Below, one piece after another: positions 41,950 through 50,193 of a stretch of DNA of 64,000 nt (position 1 is the first letter of the stretch; each line of letters starts with the position of its first letter). The stretch covers positions 83,150 through 147,149 of the forward strand of contig CAJJRX010000001.1 in the NCBI GenBank assembly GCA_905194315.1. The letters are read 5' to 3'. This DNA is from an uncultured Sutterella sp. GTDB lineage: Bacteria; Pseudomonadota; Gammaproteobacteria; Burkholderiales; Burkholderiaceae_F. A program made the translations under genes and the position numbers. A model generated the notes under the pieces. It did no database searches. It worked only from the letters and a program-made list of their open reading frames with translations, and had not been told where the DNA came from.

Positions 41950-43998
41950 TCAGTCCTCTTCGGCCTTACGGGTGTACTTGCTCGCGAGTTCCGCCTGCTT
42001 GGCTGCAGGGGCGGGCTGATAGCTGTCAAGTTCCATTGACCAGCTGCCCTGACCCTGAGTGAGGGCATGCAGACGGGTTGCATAGCCGTCGAGCTCGCTG
42101 AGCGGCACAAGAGCATGGATTTCCGTCAGACCGCCGGCAAGCGTGTCACTGCCCGAGAGCTGGCCGCGGCGCGAGCCAAGGTCGCTGGCAATGTCACCGA
42201 AGTAGTCGTTGGGAGCAACCACCTCAATCTTGACGATCGGCTCAAGAATCTGCGGACTGGCCTTTTCAAGCGCATCGAGGAACGCCTTGCGTGCTGCAGC
42301 AACGAAGGCGACTTCCTTGGAGTCCACCGGATGGCTCTTTCCGTCATAGACCGTGGCGCGAAGATCCTGCAGCGGGTAGCCTGCAAGGTAGCCCTGAGCG
42401 AGCACCTCACGCACACCTTTTTCCACTGCCGGAATCAGGTTGAACGGAATCACACCACCCTTGACGGCATCCACAAATTCAAAACCCTGTCCGCGTTCAA
42501 GCGGTTCAATACGCAGATACACCTCGCCGAACTGACCGGCACCGCCGGTCTGCTTCTTATGGCGGGCATGACCTTCCGCAGGGGCGGCAATCGTTTCGCG
42601 GTACGGAATGCTCGGTGTGCCGGTCTGTACTTCGAGGTTGAAGTCCACCTTCATGCGGTCGAGCACGGAACGGACATGCATTTCCGTCAGACCGCGGATG
42701 ACGGTTTCATTGAGAACCGTGTCATGGTCCACCGCCAGCGTCGGGTCTTCGGAGAGCATCTTGGCAAGCACTTCATTGAGGCGGCCTTCATCCCCGCGCC
42801 GTGCCGGTTTGATGGCAACGCCGAACATGGGTTTGGGGAAGTTGATCGGGCGCATCCGGATGCTCAGCTCCGGTTCGGTATGCAGAACGGAACCGTAACG
42901 CAGCTCATCAATCTTGGCGAGTGCACCGATGTCGCCCGGGCTCAAACGGTCGGTTTCAGCGGTGGTTTTACCCTGCAGAATCAGGGGATGGGCGGCTTTG
43001 ACCGGCTTGCGGCCGTCGTCCACATACAGCGTGCTGTCCTTGGTGATGGTGCCCTGATGCACGCGGAAAATACCGATCTTGCCGATGTAAGGGTCGTTGA
43101 CCACTTTGAAGACCTGGGCAATCACTGGTTTGTCCTTGTCTGGCGTCGTGGGATAGGGCTTGTTGTCTGCTGTGACAAAAAGGGCATCGTTGGCCTCTTC
43201 CGGACTCGGCAGGTGACGGATGATGACTTTCATGAAGTCACGGATACCGATCAGGTTCTTTGCAGAGACAAAGCACACCGGAATGATGCTGCCTTCACGC
43301 AGCGCCTTTGTGATGAGCGGGTGAAGAGTGCGCGGGTCAACAGTGCCTTCCTCGAAGTAGCGTTCGAGGGTCTCATCGTCGTTTTCAATAATCTTTTCAA
43401 TAAACGCACGGTGCACTTCAGCGACGCTCAGAATGTCGGCGTTGCCCTCGTCCTTGTCAAAGCAGTCAATCACACGTGTGCGGTTATCTGCGGGAAGATT
43501 AATCGGGAGAACACCAGGTCCCCAGATTTCCTGCAACTGTGCGAGAAGCGCTTCGAGATCAACATTGGGGTCTTCAAATTTGTTGATGGCGATCATGCGG
43601 CAGAGTTTGCGCTCTTTGGCAACGTCCATCATGCGGCGGGTCAGCAGTTCAACCCCTTTGCTTGCGTCAATGACTGCGCAGACGGATTTCACTGCGTCCA
43701 GAGCGGAGAGGTCCTGGCCGAGGTAGTCTGCATAACCCGGGGTGTCAAGGACGTGAATGCGAACTGGTGTCAGGTCAGGCATGGCCGTGTCAATATGCGC
43801 GACTGCGAGGCGGATGGAGTGACCGACCTGCTTTTCCAGCGCATCGTTGTCACACATCGTATTGCCGCGCTCAACAGTTCCGAGCTCGGGAATCATCCCG
43901 GAACGAAACAGCATCGCTTCAATGAGTGATGTTTTTCCGCATGAGCCGTGCCCAACCAAAGCTACAGTACGAAGGTTTTCGGTCTGATAGTTGCTCAT
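41950..43998 (-). CDS. EF-G-like translational GTPase paralogue with altered G-motifs
   Basis: A 682-residue protein with the five-domain plan of EF-G. Motifs differ from the canonical factor. G1 is GHGSCGKTS (16-24). Switch I lacks RGITI, with Ser61 at the Mg-binding Thr position. G3 reads DTPGYAD (Tyr89 where EF-G has the catalytic His). G4 reads NKFE (residues 139-142), where NKMD is usual. The G3 change is known in the EF-G-like paralogue family (PRK12740 type), but the G4 Glu is notable. It is probably not the housekeeping EF-G, and its role and GTP affinity need testing. It is monocistronic with its own terminator. Confidence 0.87.
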   Translation of the reverse strand: MSNYQTENLRTVALVGHGSCGKTSLIEAMLFRSGMIPELGTVERGNTMCDNDALEKQVGHSIRLAVAHIDTAMPDLTPVRIHVLDTPGYADYLGQDLSALDAVKSVCAVIDASKGVELLTRRMMDVAKERKLCRMIAINKFEDPNVDLEALLAQLQEIWGPGVLPINLPADNRTRVIDCFDKDEGNADILSVAEVHRAFIEKIIENDDETLERYFEEGTVDPRTLHPLITKALREGSIIPVCFVSAKNLIGIRDFMKVIIRHLPSPEEANDALFVTADNKPYPTTPDKDKPVIAQVFKVVNDPYIGKIGIFRVHQGTITKDSTLYVDDGRKPVKAAHPLILQGKTTAETDRLSPGDIGALAKIDELRYGSVLHTEPELSIRMRPINFPKPMFGVAIKPARRGDEGRLNEVLAKMLSEDPTLAVDHDTVLNETVIRGLTEMHVRSVLDRMKVDFNLEVQTGTPSIPYRETIAAPAEGHARHKKQTGGAGQFGEVYLRIEPLERGQGFEFVDAVKGGVIPFNLIPAVEKGVREVLAQGYLAGYPLQDLRATVYDGKSHPVDSKEVAFVAAARKAFLDALEKASPQILEPIVKIEVVAPNDYFGDIASDLGSRRGQLSGSDTLAGGLTEIHALVPLSELDGYATRLHALTQGQGSWSMELDSYQPAPAAKQAELASKYTRKAEED

Positions 43999-44177
43999 AA
44001 AGCGTTCTCCCTCAATGTTGGTCGATAGATAAGATCTAATTTAGCGCGTGAAGCCGGCGCTGAAAAAATAAGGCCGAAGCAGTTGATATAGGTTGGACAG
44101 AGTGCTTAAGGGTATTGCATTTGCGGGCAAATAAGAGCAAACTAGAAAACTGTGCCACATAAAGAAGGAGCGAAGGA

Positions 44178-45023
44178 ATGACCTGGTGTCGGGAGCTGTC
44201 AGAGCAGCAGGAAAATCAGTTCACGCAAGCACTCAACGAGATGGTGCAGGTTGCGTTTAATAACATCACGCCCTACTTTCTGAACCCGCTTGCAGTTGAC
44301 GATAAAGCCAACGGCACCCCTGTGACACAGGCGGACAAATCCACCGAACTGCTGCTGCGCGAATACATTGAAAAGCGCTGGCCGGAGCATGGTATTTTCG
44401 GTGAGGAATACGGCATCAAAGAGGCGACAGGCACATGGCCGCGCTACCGCTGGATTCTTGACCCGATTGACGGCACACGTGCTTTTATCTCTCACTCGTT
44501 TCACTTCGGAACCCTGATTGCGCTGGAGTGCTCCACGGGACCCGATGACCGTTTCCGTCCCATTATTTCTGTAGTGGCCTTTGCGGCGGCCCGAGTGTGG
44601 GCGCTCGGAACGGGAAAGGCCTGCTGGCTTTACCGGATGCTCCCGAACGGGGAGACTGAACGGCATGCTGTGCATGTCCGAGAAACCGTCTCGCTTTCTG
44701 AAGCCACTGTGCTGACCACTTCGCACTGGACAACACCTGAGCAGGTCGGTGACAGCCACCTTCAGGCCGTCATTGATCAGGCCAAACTCTACAGAACCTG
44801 GGGCGACTGCTTCGGGTACTTTGCCGTTGCCACAGGCGGTGCTGACGTGATGATCGACCCGGATCTGAGTTACTGGGATGTGGCCGCGCTGCTGCCGGTG
44901 GTTGAAGGAGCCGGCGGCATTCTCACCAGTACCACCGGGGGAAACCCGCTTGAGGAGCTCTCTGCAGTGTGCTGCGCCACCCCTGAGCTGCATTCGCAGA
45001 TTCTCACCATCCTCGCGCACTAG
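44178..45023 (+). CDS. hisN: Inositol-monophosphatase-family phosphatase, probable histidinol-phosphatase HisN
   Basis: A 281-residue protein with the metal-binding motifs of the family: GEEYG, DPIDGTRAF and the C-terminal ADVMIDPDLSYWD. The overall pattern (TWGDCFGYFAVATGGADVM) resembles HisN-type histidinol-phosphate phosphatases more than SuhB or CysQ. AAGGAG lies ten bases before the ATG. The sensor kinase gene follows after 24 bp on the same strand, so the genes may be co-transcribed, but I see no functional link. Confidence 0.83.
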   Translation: MTWCRELSEQQENQFTQALNEMVQVAFNNITPYFLNPLAVDDKANGTPVTQADKSTELLLREYIEKRWPEHGIFGEEYGIKEATGTWPRYRWILDPIDGTRAFISHSFHFGTLIALECSTGPDDRFRPIISVVAFAAARVWALGTGKACWLYRMLPNGETERHAVHVRETVSLSEATVLTTSHWTTPEQVGDSHLQAVIDQAKLYRTWGDCFGYFAVATGGADVMIDPDLSYWDVAALLPVVEGAGGILTSTTGGNPLEELSAVCCATPELHSQILTILAH

Positions 45024-45047
45024 CGCCTCAGACACCGGGGACACGGC

Positions 45048-46859
45048 GTGAAAGCATTACGGACATGTCTGCTCGGTATGCTGCTAGCGGCATTCTGCTC
45101 GCCGTCTCTACCCGCGGAGGGCTCGCCTGTGGTGCGCTTCGGCTTCCTCAAGCCGATGCCTGTGTATGGCAAAAACAATTACCAGCCGGGCGAAACCGAT
45201 ATCCGTCAGCCGCTTGAGACCTACCTTCGCAAGGCTTTGCCGGATGTTAACTTTGAATTTGTCGAGTATCACCTCCCGGAGCTTGGGCGGATGGCACGCG
45301 AGCACAGGATTGACTTCGCGCTGATGAGTGCCGGTCAGTTTGTGGAGGTGCAGAACAGCGGGGCGTACGCTCTGGCAACGGTCTACACTTCCAGATTCCC
45401 GGATCCGAACCGCTTCACCGGTGCCCTTTTTGTTGCCAGTTCGCGGCTGCCTCATGTAAAAACCCTTTCCGATATGAAAGGTCTGCGGGCAGCATTCAAC
45501 AGCAAGGCAAACTTTATCAACTACCAGATCCCCCTTGGCGAGATCGTCAAACAGGGCTTTGATGCCGACCGGTTTTTCAGTAAGCAGCTGTTCACCCATG
45601 ACCAGCCGGAGAAGGTACTCGAGCTCATCAGAAGCGGTCAGGCGGATATCGGTGTGTTTCGCATCTGTGAGTACGAGGCGCTGACACGGCTCGATCCGGC
45701 ATTCCGTGATGCCATTCATCCTGTGGCACTCAAAGATGACCCGAAAGCAGCCTGTCTGCGCTCAACCGATCTGTATCCCGGGTGGACGGTTACGGTCACC
45801 TCGTCCAATGACACAGCACTGACCACTAGAATCGCCAAGGCGCTGCTGAACATGCCGGAAAACCCCGACAACGGGATGGGATGGAGAATCGCGACCGAGT
45901 ACGAAAGGGTCAACGAGGTGTTCCGGCTGATCAAGGCCGGACCGTATGCGCATCTGCGCGAGTGGACGATTAAACGGATCTGGGAGGAGCACTGGGAGAT
46001 GATCATGCTGGCCGTACTGGCCATCGCAGGGTGGATCGGACACTGGCTTTCTGTGGAGCGGCTTGCCGAAGTCAGAGCGCGTCAGCTCACTGAGGCCTAT
46101 ATCCGTCAGCGGACGATCGAAGACAAAGCCATCAGAGCGGAGGAACGGCTTGCCGCCATGTCAAGACTCGGGGTCGTCAGTCAGCTTTCTTCAATTTTTG
46201 CTCATGAAATGGGACAGCCGCTCTCCGCTATCCGTTACCGGGTACGGGCGCTGGAGTCAATGCTTGCGAATCCCCGGGGTAAAGAGGAACTGATCTCCTC
46301 TTCGCTGAAGGTGATTTCTGCGCAGGGGGAAAAAGCCGCCCGGATTCTGCAGAAAGTCCGTGATTACGCTAAAGGGGCAACAAGCAGGAACACGCCGGTC
46401 AGACTGGATCTGCTTACACAGAGTACGCTGGCTGAGCTCAGACGGCTGGGAAAAATCACGCTGCCTGTTGCTCTGAAGATCGAGCCGGTACTCGTCGATG
46501 GAGATGAACTTGAACTCGGACTGGCAGTGCACAATATTCTCAAAAATGCTTCCGAGGCAGCTGTTTCCGGGGACGGGAAAAAGATTTCAGTCACACTTGC
46601 AGCTTCCGGCAACCGGGCAAAATTTGTGTGCGAAAATGACGGCAGGCTCCTTGAGCGCGAGCGCCTGCTTGAGCACATGACGCCAATGAGCACTTCCAAA
46701 GAGGAGGGAATCGGACTGGGGCTCATCATTATTAACTCCATTGCGGAGGCGCATGGCGGGCGGTTTTCCCTTGAGCCCAAGGAGGCCGGCGGTGCGGTGG
46801 CTGTGATGGAGCTTCCGCTTGCCGGTGAGCATCAGATCAGTACGGAGGAGAGGCGATGA
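45048..46859 (+). CDS. TtrS-like sensor histidine kinase with periplasmic PhnD-type domain
   Basis: A 603-residue kinase that begins with a GTG. A signal peptide (residues 1-23) is followed by a PhnD/SBP-like periplasmic domain (about 28-300). One membrane segment lies at 316-334, then a HisKA domain with His386 in FAHEMGQPLSA, then an HATPase (N-box HNILKNASEAA; G-box EGIGLGLIIINSI). This is the plan of the tetrathionate sensor TtrS. The periplasmic domain probably binds a small ligand that controls the downstream reductase. The stop overlaps the regulator start by four bases (ATGA). The ligand is unknown. Confidence 0.87.
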   Translation: MKALRTCLLGMLLAAFCSPSLPAEGSPVVRFGFLKPMPVYGKNNYQPGETDIRQPLETYLRKALPDVNFEFVEYHLPELGRMAREHRIDFALMSAGQFVEVQNSGAYALATVYTSRFPDPNRFTGALFVASSRLPHVKTLSDMKGLRAAFNSKANFINYQIPLGEIVKQGFDADRFFSKQLFTHDQPEKVLELIRSGQADIGVFRICEYEALTRLDPAFRDAIHPVALKDDPKAACLRSTDLYPGWTVTVTSSNDTALTTRIAKALLNMPENPDNGMGWRIATEYERVNEVFRLIKAGPYAHLREWTIKRIWEEHWEMIMLAVLAIAGWIGHWLSVERLAEVRARQLTEAYIRQRTIEDKAIRAEERLAAMSRLGVVSQLSSIFAHEMGQPLSAIRYRVRALESMLANPRGKEELISSSLKVISAQGEKAARILQKVRDYAKGATSRNTPVRLDLLTQSTLAELRRLGKITLPVALKIEPVLVDGDELELGLAVHNILKNASEAAVSGDGKKISVTLAASGNRAKFVCENDGRLLERERLLEHMTPMSTSKEEGIGLGLIIINSIAEAHGGRFSLEPKEAGGAVAVMELPLAGEHQISTEERR

Positions 46860-47488
46860 AAGCGCCCAGAAACGTGGAGCCGGTGATCCGGATTGTCGAC
46901 GATGATCAGGAGGTCAGAGAGTCACTCAAGATTATGCTCGAGTGCGAAGGCTATCTGGTGAAAGCCTATGAGAATGCACAGGATTTTCTCAAGGATTTTG
47001 ACAGCCGGATCCCCGGCTGTCTGCTCCTGGATGTGCGTCTGCCGGGACTCTCCGGACCGGAACTGCAGCAGAAGCTGCTCAGTGCGGACAAGCCGATAGA
47101 GATTGTTTTTATCACCAGCTACTCAGACATTCATACCGCAATAGAAACACTCAAGGCCGGTGCGGTTGATTTTCTGCTCAAGCCTGTAGATCCGGACCGG
47201 CTGCTTGAAGTTGTCCGGAAAGTGACTGTCAGAAGCCGGCTCGCAGGGGAGGGGGTGCGTGTGCCTGACAATCTGCATGCTGAACTCTCCCGTCTTTCTG
47301 AACAGCCCCGCAAAGTACTCGGTTTCATGCTTGAGGGGCTCAATGATGCCAGTATTTCGGAGATCATGGGACTCTCCGAGCGCACTGTCCAGGTCTACCG
47401 CTCGAATGTGTACAAGGCGGTGGGTGTTCACTCCGTGCTGCAGTTTAATTTGCTTGCACCCTACATTAGGGAAAACCTTAATATCTGA
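46856..47488 (+). CDS. TtrR/FixJ-like response regulator
   Basis: A 210-residue regulator with a REC domain. It has the acidic pocket DDDQE, phospho-acceptor Asp59 (LLLDVRLPG), Thr/Ser in FITSYSD and the conserved Lys in LLKPVD. A LuxR/FixJ-type helix-turn-helix follows (SISEIMGLSERTVQVYRSNV). All receiver residues are intact, in contrast to the orphan regulator at 49.3 kb. It overlaps the kinase gene and lies 110 bp before the reductase gene, whose upstream region holds a perfect palindrome. Confidence 0.92.
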   Translation: MKAPRNVEPVIRIVDDDQEVRESLKIMLECEGYLVKAYENAQDFLKDFDSRIPGCLLLDVRLPGLSGPELQQKLLSADKPIEIVFITSYSDIHTAIETLKAGAVDFLLKPVDPDRLLEVVRKVTVRSRLAGEGVRVPDNLHAELSRLSEQPRKVLGFMLEGLNDASISEIMGLSERTVQVYRSNVYKAVGVHSVLQFNLLAPYIRENLNI

Positions 47489-47513
47489 GCGTCCGGGTTT
47501 TTGACCTCTGCCA

Positions 47514-47529
47514 GTTTACTTAAGTAAAC
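47514..47529. promoter_or_regulatory. Perfect 16-bp palindrome, candidate operator of the flavoprotein gene
   Basis: GTTTACTTAAGTAAAC is a perfect palindrome whose centre lies 78 bp upstream of the reductase ATG, in the 110-bp gap after the regulator gene. A dimeric LuxR-type regulator could bind it. No good sigma-70 promoter is obvious nearby. Confidence 0.55.
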
Positions 47530-47598
47530 CGGGAAGTATCTTTTCTGTAAATGCTTGGTTTTGACTCATACCTCGTACTTTATAAGGAGAGAAAACTT

Positions 47599-49104
47599 AT
47601 GATTAAAAAAGTACTTCTCGCAGCTGCGGTATCCATGGCTTTTGCAAACGCCTATGCTGCCGACCAGACCCTCGAAGCTGATGTGGTTGTCGTGGGGGCC
47701 GGTGCCGGCGGTACAGTGGCAGCCGTGAGTGCTGTTGAAGCAGGACTGAAAACTGTCATGCTCGAGAAAAATGCTTTCCCGGGCGGCGCGGGGAACTTTA
47801 TGGAAGGTTCGTTCGCAGCTGAGAGCTTCATGCAAAAAGAAGCCGGTATCAAACTGACGAAGATTGAAGCCTTCAACCGCATGGCCGCCTACCATAAGTG
47901 GCGCATTAATGCTCCGCTGGTGAAAGCCTTTGTTGATAAATCCGCCGATACCATTCAGTGGGTCTGGGATCACGGTGTCCACTGGAAGGAAGTCAAGACT
48001 GCCTGGCGTGACAACGATACCAAGACCTGGCATATTTATCCGGCTGCGGGCTCTCTGCCCAAACAGATGGTGAGCATCTTCAAGGAAAAGGGTGGCAAGC
48101 TGCTGCTGAGCACACCTGCCCAGAAACTGCTCACCGATAACGGTAAGGTGGTCGGTGTTGTGGCCAAGAATTCCGCCGGTGACAAGATTACGGTGAAGGC
48201 GAAGAATGTCATTCTCGCAACGGGTGGCTACTCCTTTAACGAAAAATTCGTCAAGGATACGACAGGTATTGACATGACGCCGGTTGGTGCGCCCGGACGC
48301 ACCGGTGACGGTATCAATATGGCTATGAGCGTGGGCGCCGTTGGCGATAATATCGGTCCCATGATGATTAACGGTGCCTTTATGCCGGCAAAAGGTGAGG
48401 CTATCTGTAATGGTCCCAACAAGGAAATCCGTGCGCTTTTCCGTCAGGGGCTGCTCTATGTGGACTCCACCGGTCAGCGCTTCTTTAACGAGGAGCTGAC
48501 CATTGACTGGCCGATGGCCTCGAACGCCATTGCCCGCACGGGTGAATACACTTACATCATTTTTGACCAGAACACGCTCAAAGAGTTCTCCACCGAAGGC
48601 AAGGGCTATCCCAACCCCTGCGGCAACTTTATTCTGCGCCACCAGGCTGCTACTCAGCTCGAGCAGCTGCTCAAGGAAAACGAAAAACTCGGCAACGTGT
48701 TTATCGGCAATACGATTGAGGAAGTGGCCAAGAAGGCCGGGATGGTACCTGAAATCCTGAAGGCCTCCACGGAAGCTATTTCCAAGTACGCCAAGCAGGG
48801 TAAGGATGAACAGTTCGGCAAGGATCCGTACTATCTGCGTGCTGTTGACACGGGCCCCTTCTACATCGTTCGCGGCAAGCTCAATACCCTTGCCAGCCTC
48901 AATGGCGTGAAGGTGAATGCCGGTCTGCAGGTGCTCGACAAGCATGAACACCCGATCCCCGGGCTTTATGCCATCGGTCATGATGCGGGTGGTGTCTACG
49001 GCGACACGTATGACCTGAAAATCGGCGAAGGTACGGCTTCGGCTTTCGCTATCAACTCCGGCCGTATGGCTGTTGAAGATATCGTCAAGCACATGAAGAA
49101 GTAA
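47599..49104 (+). CDS. Exported FAD-dependent reductase of the fumarate reductase/flavocytochrome c superfamily, substrate unknown
   Basis: A 501-residue protein with a signal peptide (MIKKVLLAAAVSMAFANAYA) and the FAD motif GAGAGG at 33-38. The fold is that of periplasmic fumarate-reductase-type flavoproteins (NVILATGGYSFN, GTASAFAINSGR). No heme motif CxxCH and no FMN-binding domain are present, so it needs a separate electron donor, and none is adjacent. By eye the Fcc3 residues that bind fumarate (His365, Arg402, His504, Arg545) are all absent; Arg402 aligns with Ile302 (FNEELTIDW) and Arg545 with about Tyr471. It is therefore not a fumarate reductase by the known mechanism. AAGGAG precedes the ATG. 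It lies directly after the sensor and regulator pair. Confidence 0.85.
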   Translation: MIKKVLLAAAVSMAFANAYAADQTLEADVVVVGAGAGGTVAAVSAVEAGLKTVMLEKNAFPGGAGNFMEGSFAAESFMQKEAGIKLTKIEAFNRMAAYHKWRINAPLVKAFVDKSADTIQWVWDHGVHWKEVKTAWRDNDTKTWHIYPAAGSLPKQMVSIFKEKGGKLLLSTPAQKLLTDNGKVVGVVAKNSAGDKITVKAKNVILATGGYSFNEKFVKDTTGIDMTPVGAPGRTGDGINMAMSVGAVGDNIGPMMINGAFMPAKGEAICNGPNKEIRALFRQGLLYVDSTGQRFFNEELTIDWPMASNAIARTGEYTYIIFDQNTLKEFSTEGKGYPNPCGNFILRHQAATQLEQLLKENEKLGNVFIGNTIEEVAKKAGMVPEILKASTEAISKYAKQGKDEQFGKDPYYLRAVDTGPFYIVRGKLNTLASLNGVKVNAGLQVLDKHEHPIPGLYAIGHDAGGVYGDTYDLKIGEGTASAFAINSGRMAVEDIVKHMKK

Positions 49105-49118
49105 GCCTGCTGACAAAA

Positions 49119-49149
49119 AAAGAGAGCATCCCCGGCGGGTGCTCTCTTT
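49119..49149 (+). terminator. Hairpin after the flavoprotein gene
   Basis: The ten-base stem AAAGAGAGCA/TGCTCTCTTT encloses an 11-base GC-rich loop, 15 bp beyond the stop. Only three T fall at the end of the stem, so it may be a weak terminator backed up by the next hairpin. Confidence 0.7.
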
Positions 49150-49160
49150 GAGAGACTGTG

Positions 49161-49199
49161 GCCGCTGTTAGCTGTTCCGGTTAGCAGCGGCATTTTTTT
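49161..49199 (+). terminator. Second terminator after the flavoprotein gene
   Basis: The stem GCCGCTGTTAGC/GTTAGCAGCGGC (two G-U pairs) with a seven-base loop is followed by ATTTTTTT. It is a good rho-independent terminator. Confidence 0.87.
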
Positions 49200-49312
49200 A
49201 CGTCTCTTCAGGTGCTACTAATCTTTGTCCACAACAATAGGCACAGCAGTTACATTTCGTTAGCGCAAGTTTGCCGGGTGCTATCTCAGACAGGATGGCA
49301 AAAATGCTACTC

Positions 49313-50029
49313 TCATTTGGAGTCGGTGGCGTTTTCCGCCGGTTTCTGGACAAGCATGTAACCTACGCGCCGCAGCCCCTCGATCCGGATGTCGTCGGAG
49401 ATACGTTTGAGTTTCTGGCGGATACTCGAGATGTGCACATCAAGCGAGCGATCGGAGGCATGCATGGTTCGACCGAAGGCGCGCTGGTAAATGTATTCTT
49501 TGGGGATAGCCTGTTCAGGGCGGCCAAGAAGAATTTCCAGAATGGTCGCCTCACTCGCTGTGAGTTCAAGCACCTGTCCGTGATAACGTGCCTCTTTGTT
49601 GCTGAGGCGGATGCTCAGGTCATGGAAAGTAAGCACCAGCTCTTCTTTACGCTTGAGGCTCTTGGTGACATACATACGCTGAATCTGTGTAAAGATCTTC
49701 CTGACCGAACAGGGAAGTTCGATCACAGCCTGAATGTCGAGTGTCTTGCACACCTCGTCATCCGGGGCTTTTTCCCCGGGTTTGAGCAGCAGCAGCGTAG
49801 AGGCGTGCAGTCTGTCTGCATTTTCCCGCAGCCAGGTCACGGCGTCGCCGTCAGGCATTGTGTTGTTGATGACGAGAAACTCAATTTCGTTTGGGGCAAC
49901 ACTCTTGAAGACTTTGGTAAATGAGGAGGCGCGGATTGGCGTAAAGTGCTCAAGCGCCAGAAAATCAACGATCAGTGTTGAAAGATCTTCATCATCGTTA
50001 ATAACGAGAATAAGAGGAGCGCAATCCAT
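49313..50029 (-). CDS. Orphan OmpR/PhoB-type regulator with degenerate receiver domain
   Basis: A 238-residue protein with a receiver-like domain (1-115) and a C-terminal winged helix (about 130-230; ELTASEATILEILL and RSLDVHISSIRQKL are typical of OmpR/PhoB). The acidic pair Asp12-Asp13 is kept. The phospho-acceptor position reads Asn55 (INNTMP), the conserved Thr/Ser reads Lys83, and the conserved Lys reads Leu105 (ELPC). It is unlikely to be controlled by classical phosphorylation. No kinase gene is adjacent. It is divergent from the efflux operon, which it may regulate. Confidence 0.85.
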   Translation of the reverse strand: MDCAPLILVINDDEDLSTLIVDFLALEHFTPIRASSFTKVFKSVAPNEIEFLVINNTMPDGDAVTWLRENADRLHASTLLLLKPGEKAPDDEVCKTLDIQAVIELPCSVRKIFTQIQRMYVTKSLKRKEELVLTFHDLSIRLSNKEARYHGQVLELTASEATILEILLGRPEQAIPKEYIYQRAFGRTMHASDRSLDVHISSIRQKLKRISDDIRIEGLRRVGYMLVQKPAENATDSK

Positions 50030-50193
50030 ACGAAGTGTTAAGCTGAGGCGAGTTATATGATTTAGGACAAAAACTAGGTTGATCTTAACAAATTTGAGTC
50101 TTTAAATCTAACGGTTCTCTGATTCAAATTGCCTCTTGAATACATTGGTTTTAGGTATTGGCTTGTGTCAATGTTATTGCCGCAGGGTAAGTG
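50030..50193. promoter_or_regulatory. Divergent intergenic region between the orphan regulator and efflux operon
   Basis: This 164-bp AT-rich gap separates two divergent genes. On the plus strand TTGATC (50080-50085) and TTAAAT, separated by 17 bases, make a fair sigma-70 promoter. No perfect operator was found. It is the natural place for the orphan regulator to act. Confidence 0.4.

Noticed and set aside
42067..43929. A plus-strand open frame of 620 codons opposite the EF-G-like gene.
   Set aside because: The minus strand encodes a clear EF-G family protein, and the plus frame shows no family pattern.
47566..49116. A minus-strand open frame of about 516 codons opposite the flavoprotein gene.
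   Set aside because: The flavoprotein has a signal peptide, FAD motif and ribosome-binding site, whereas the opposite frame has none of these.
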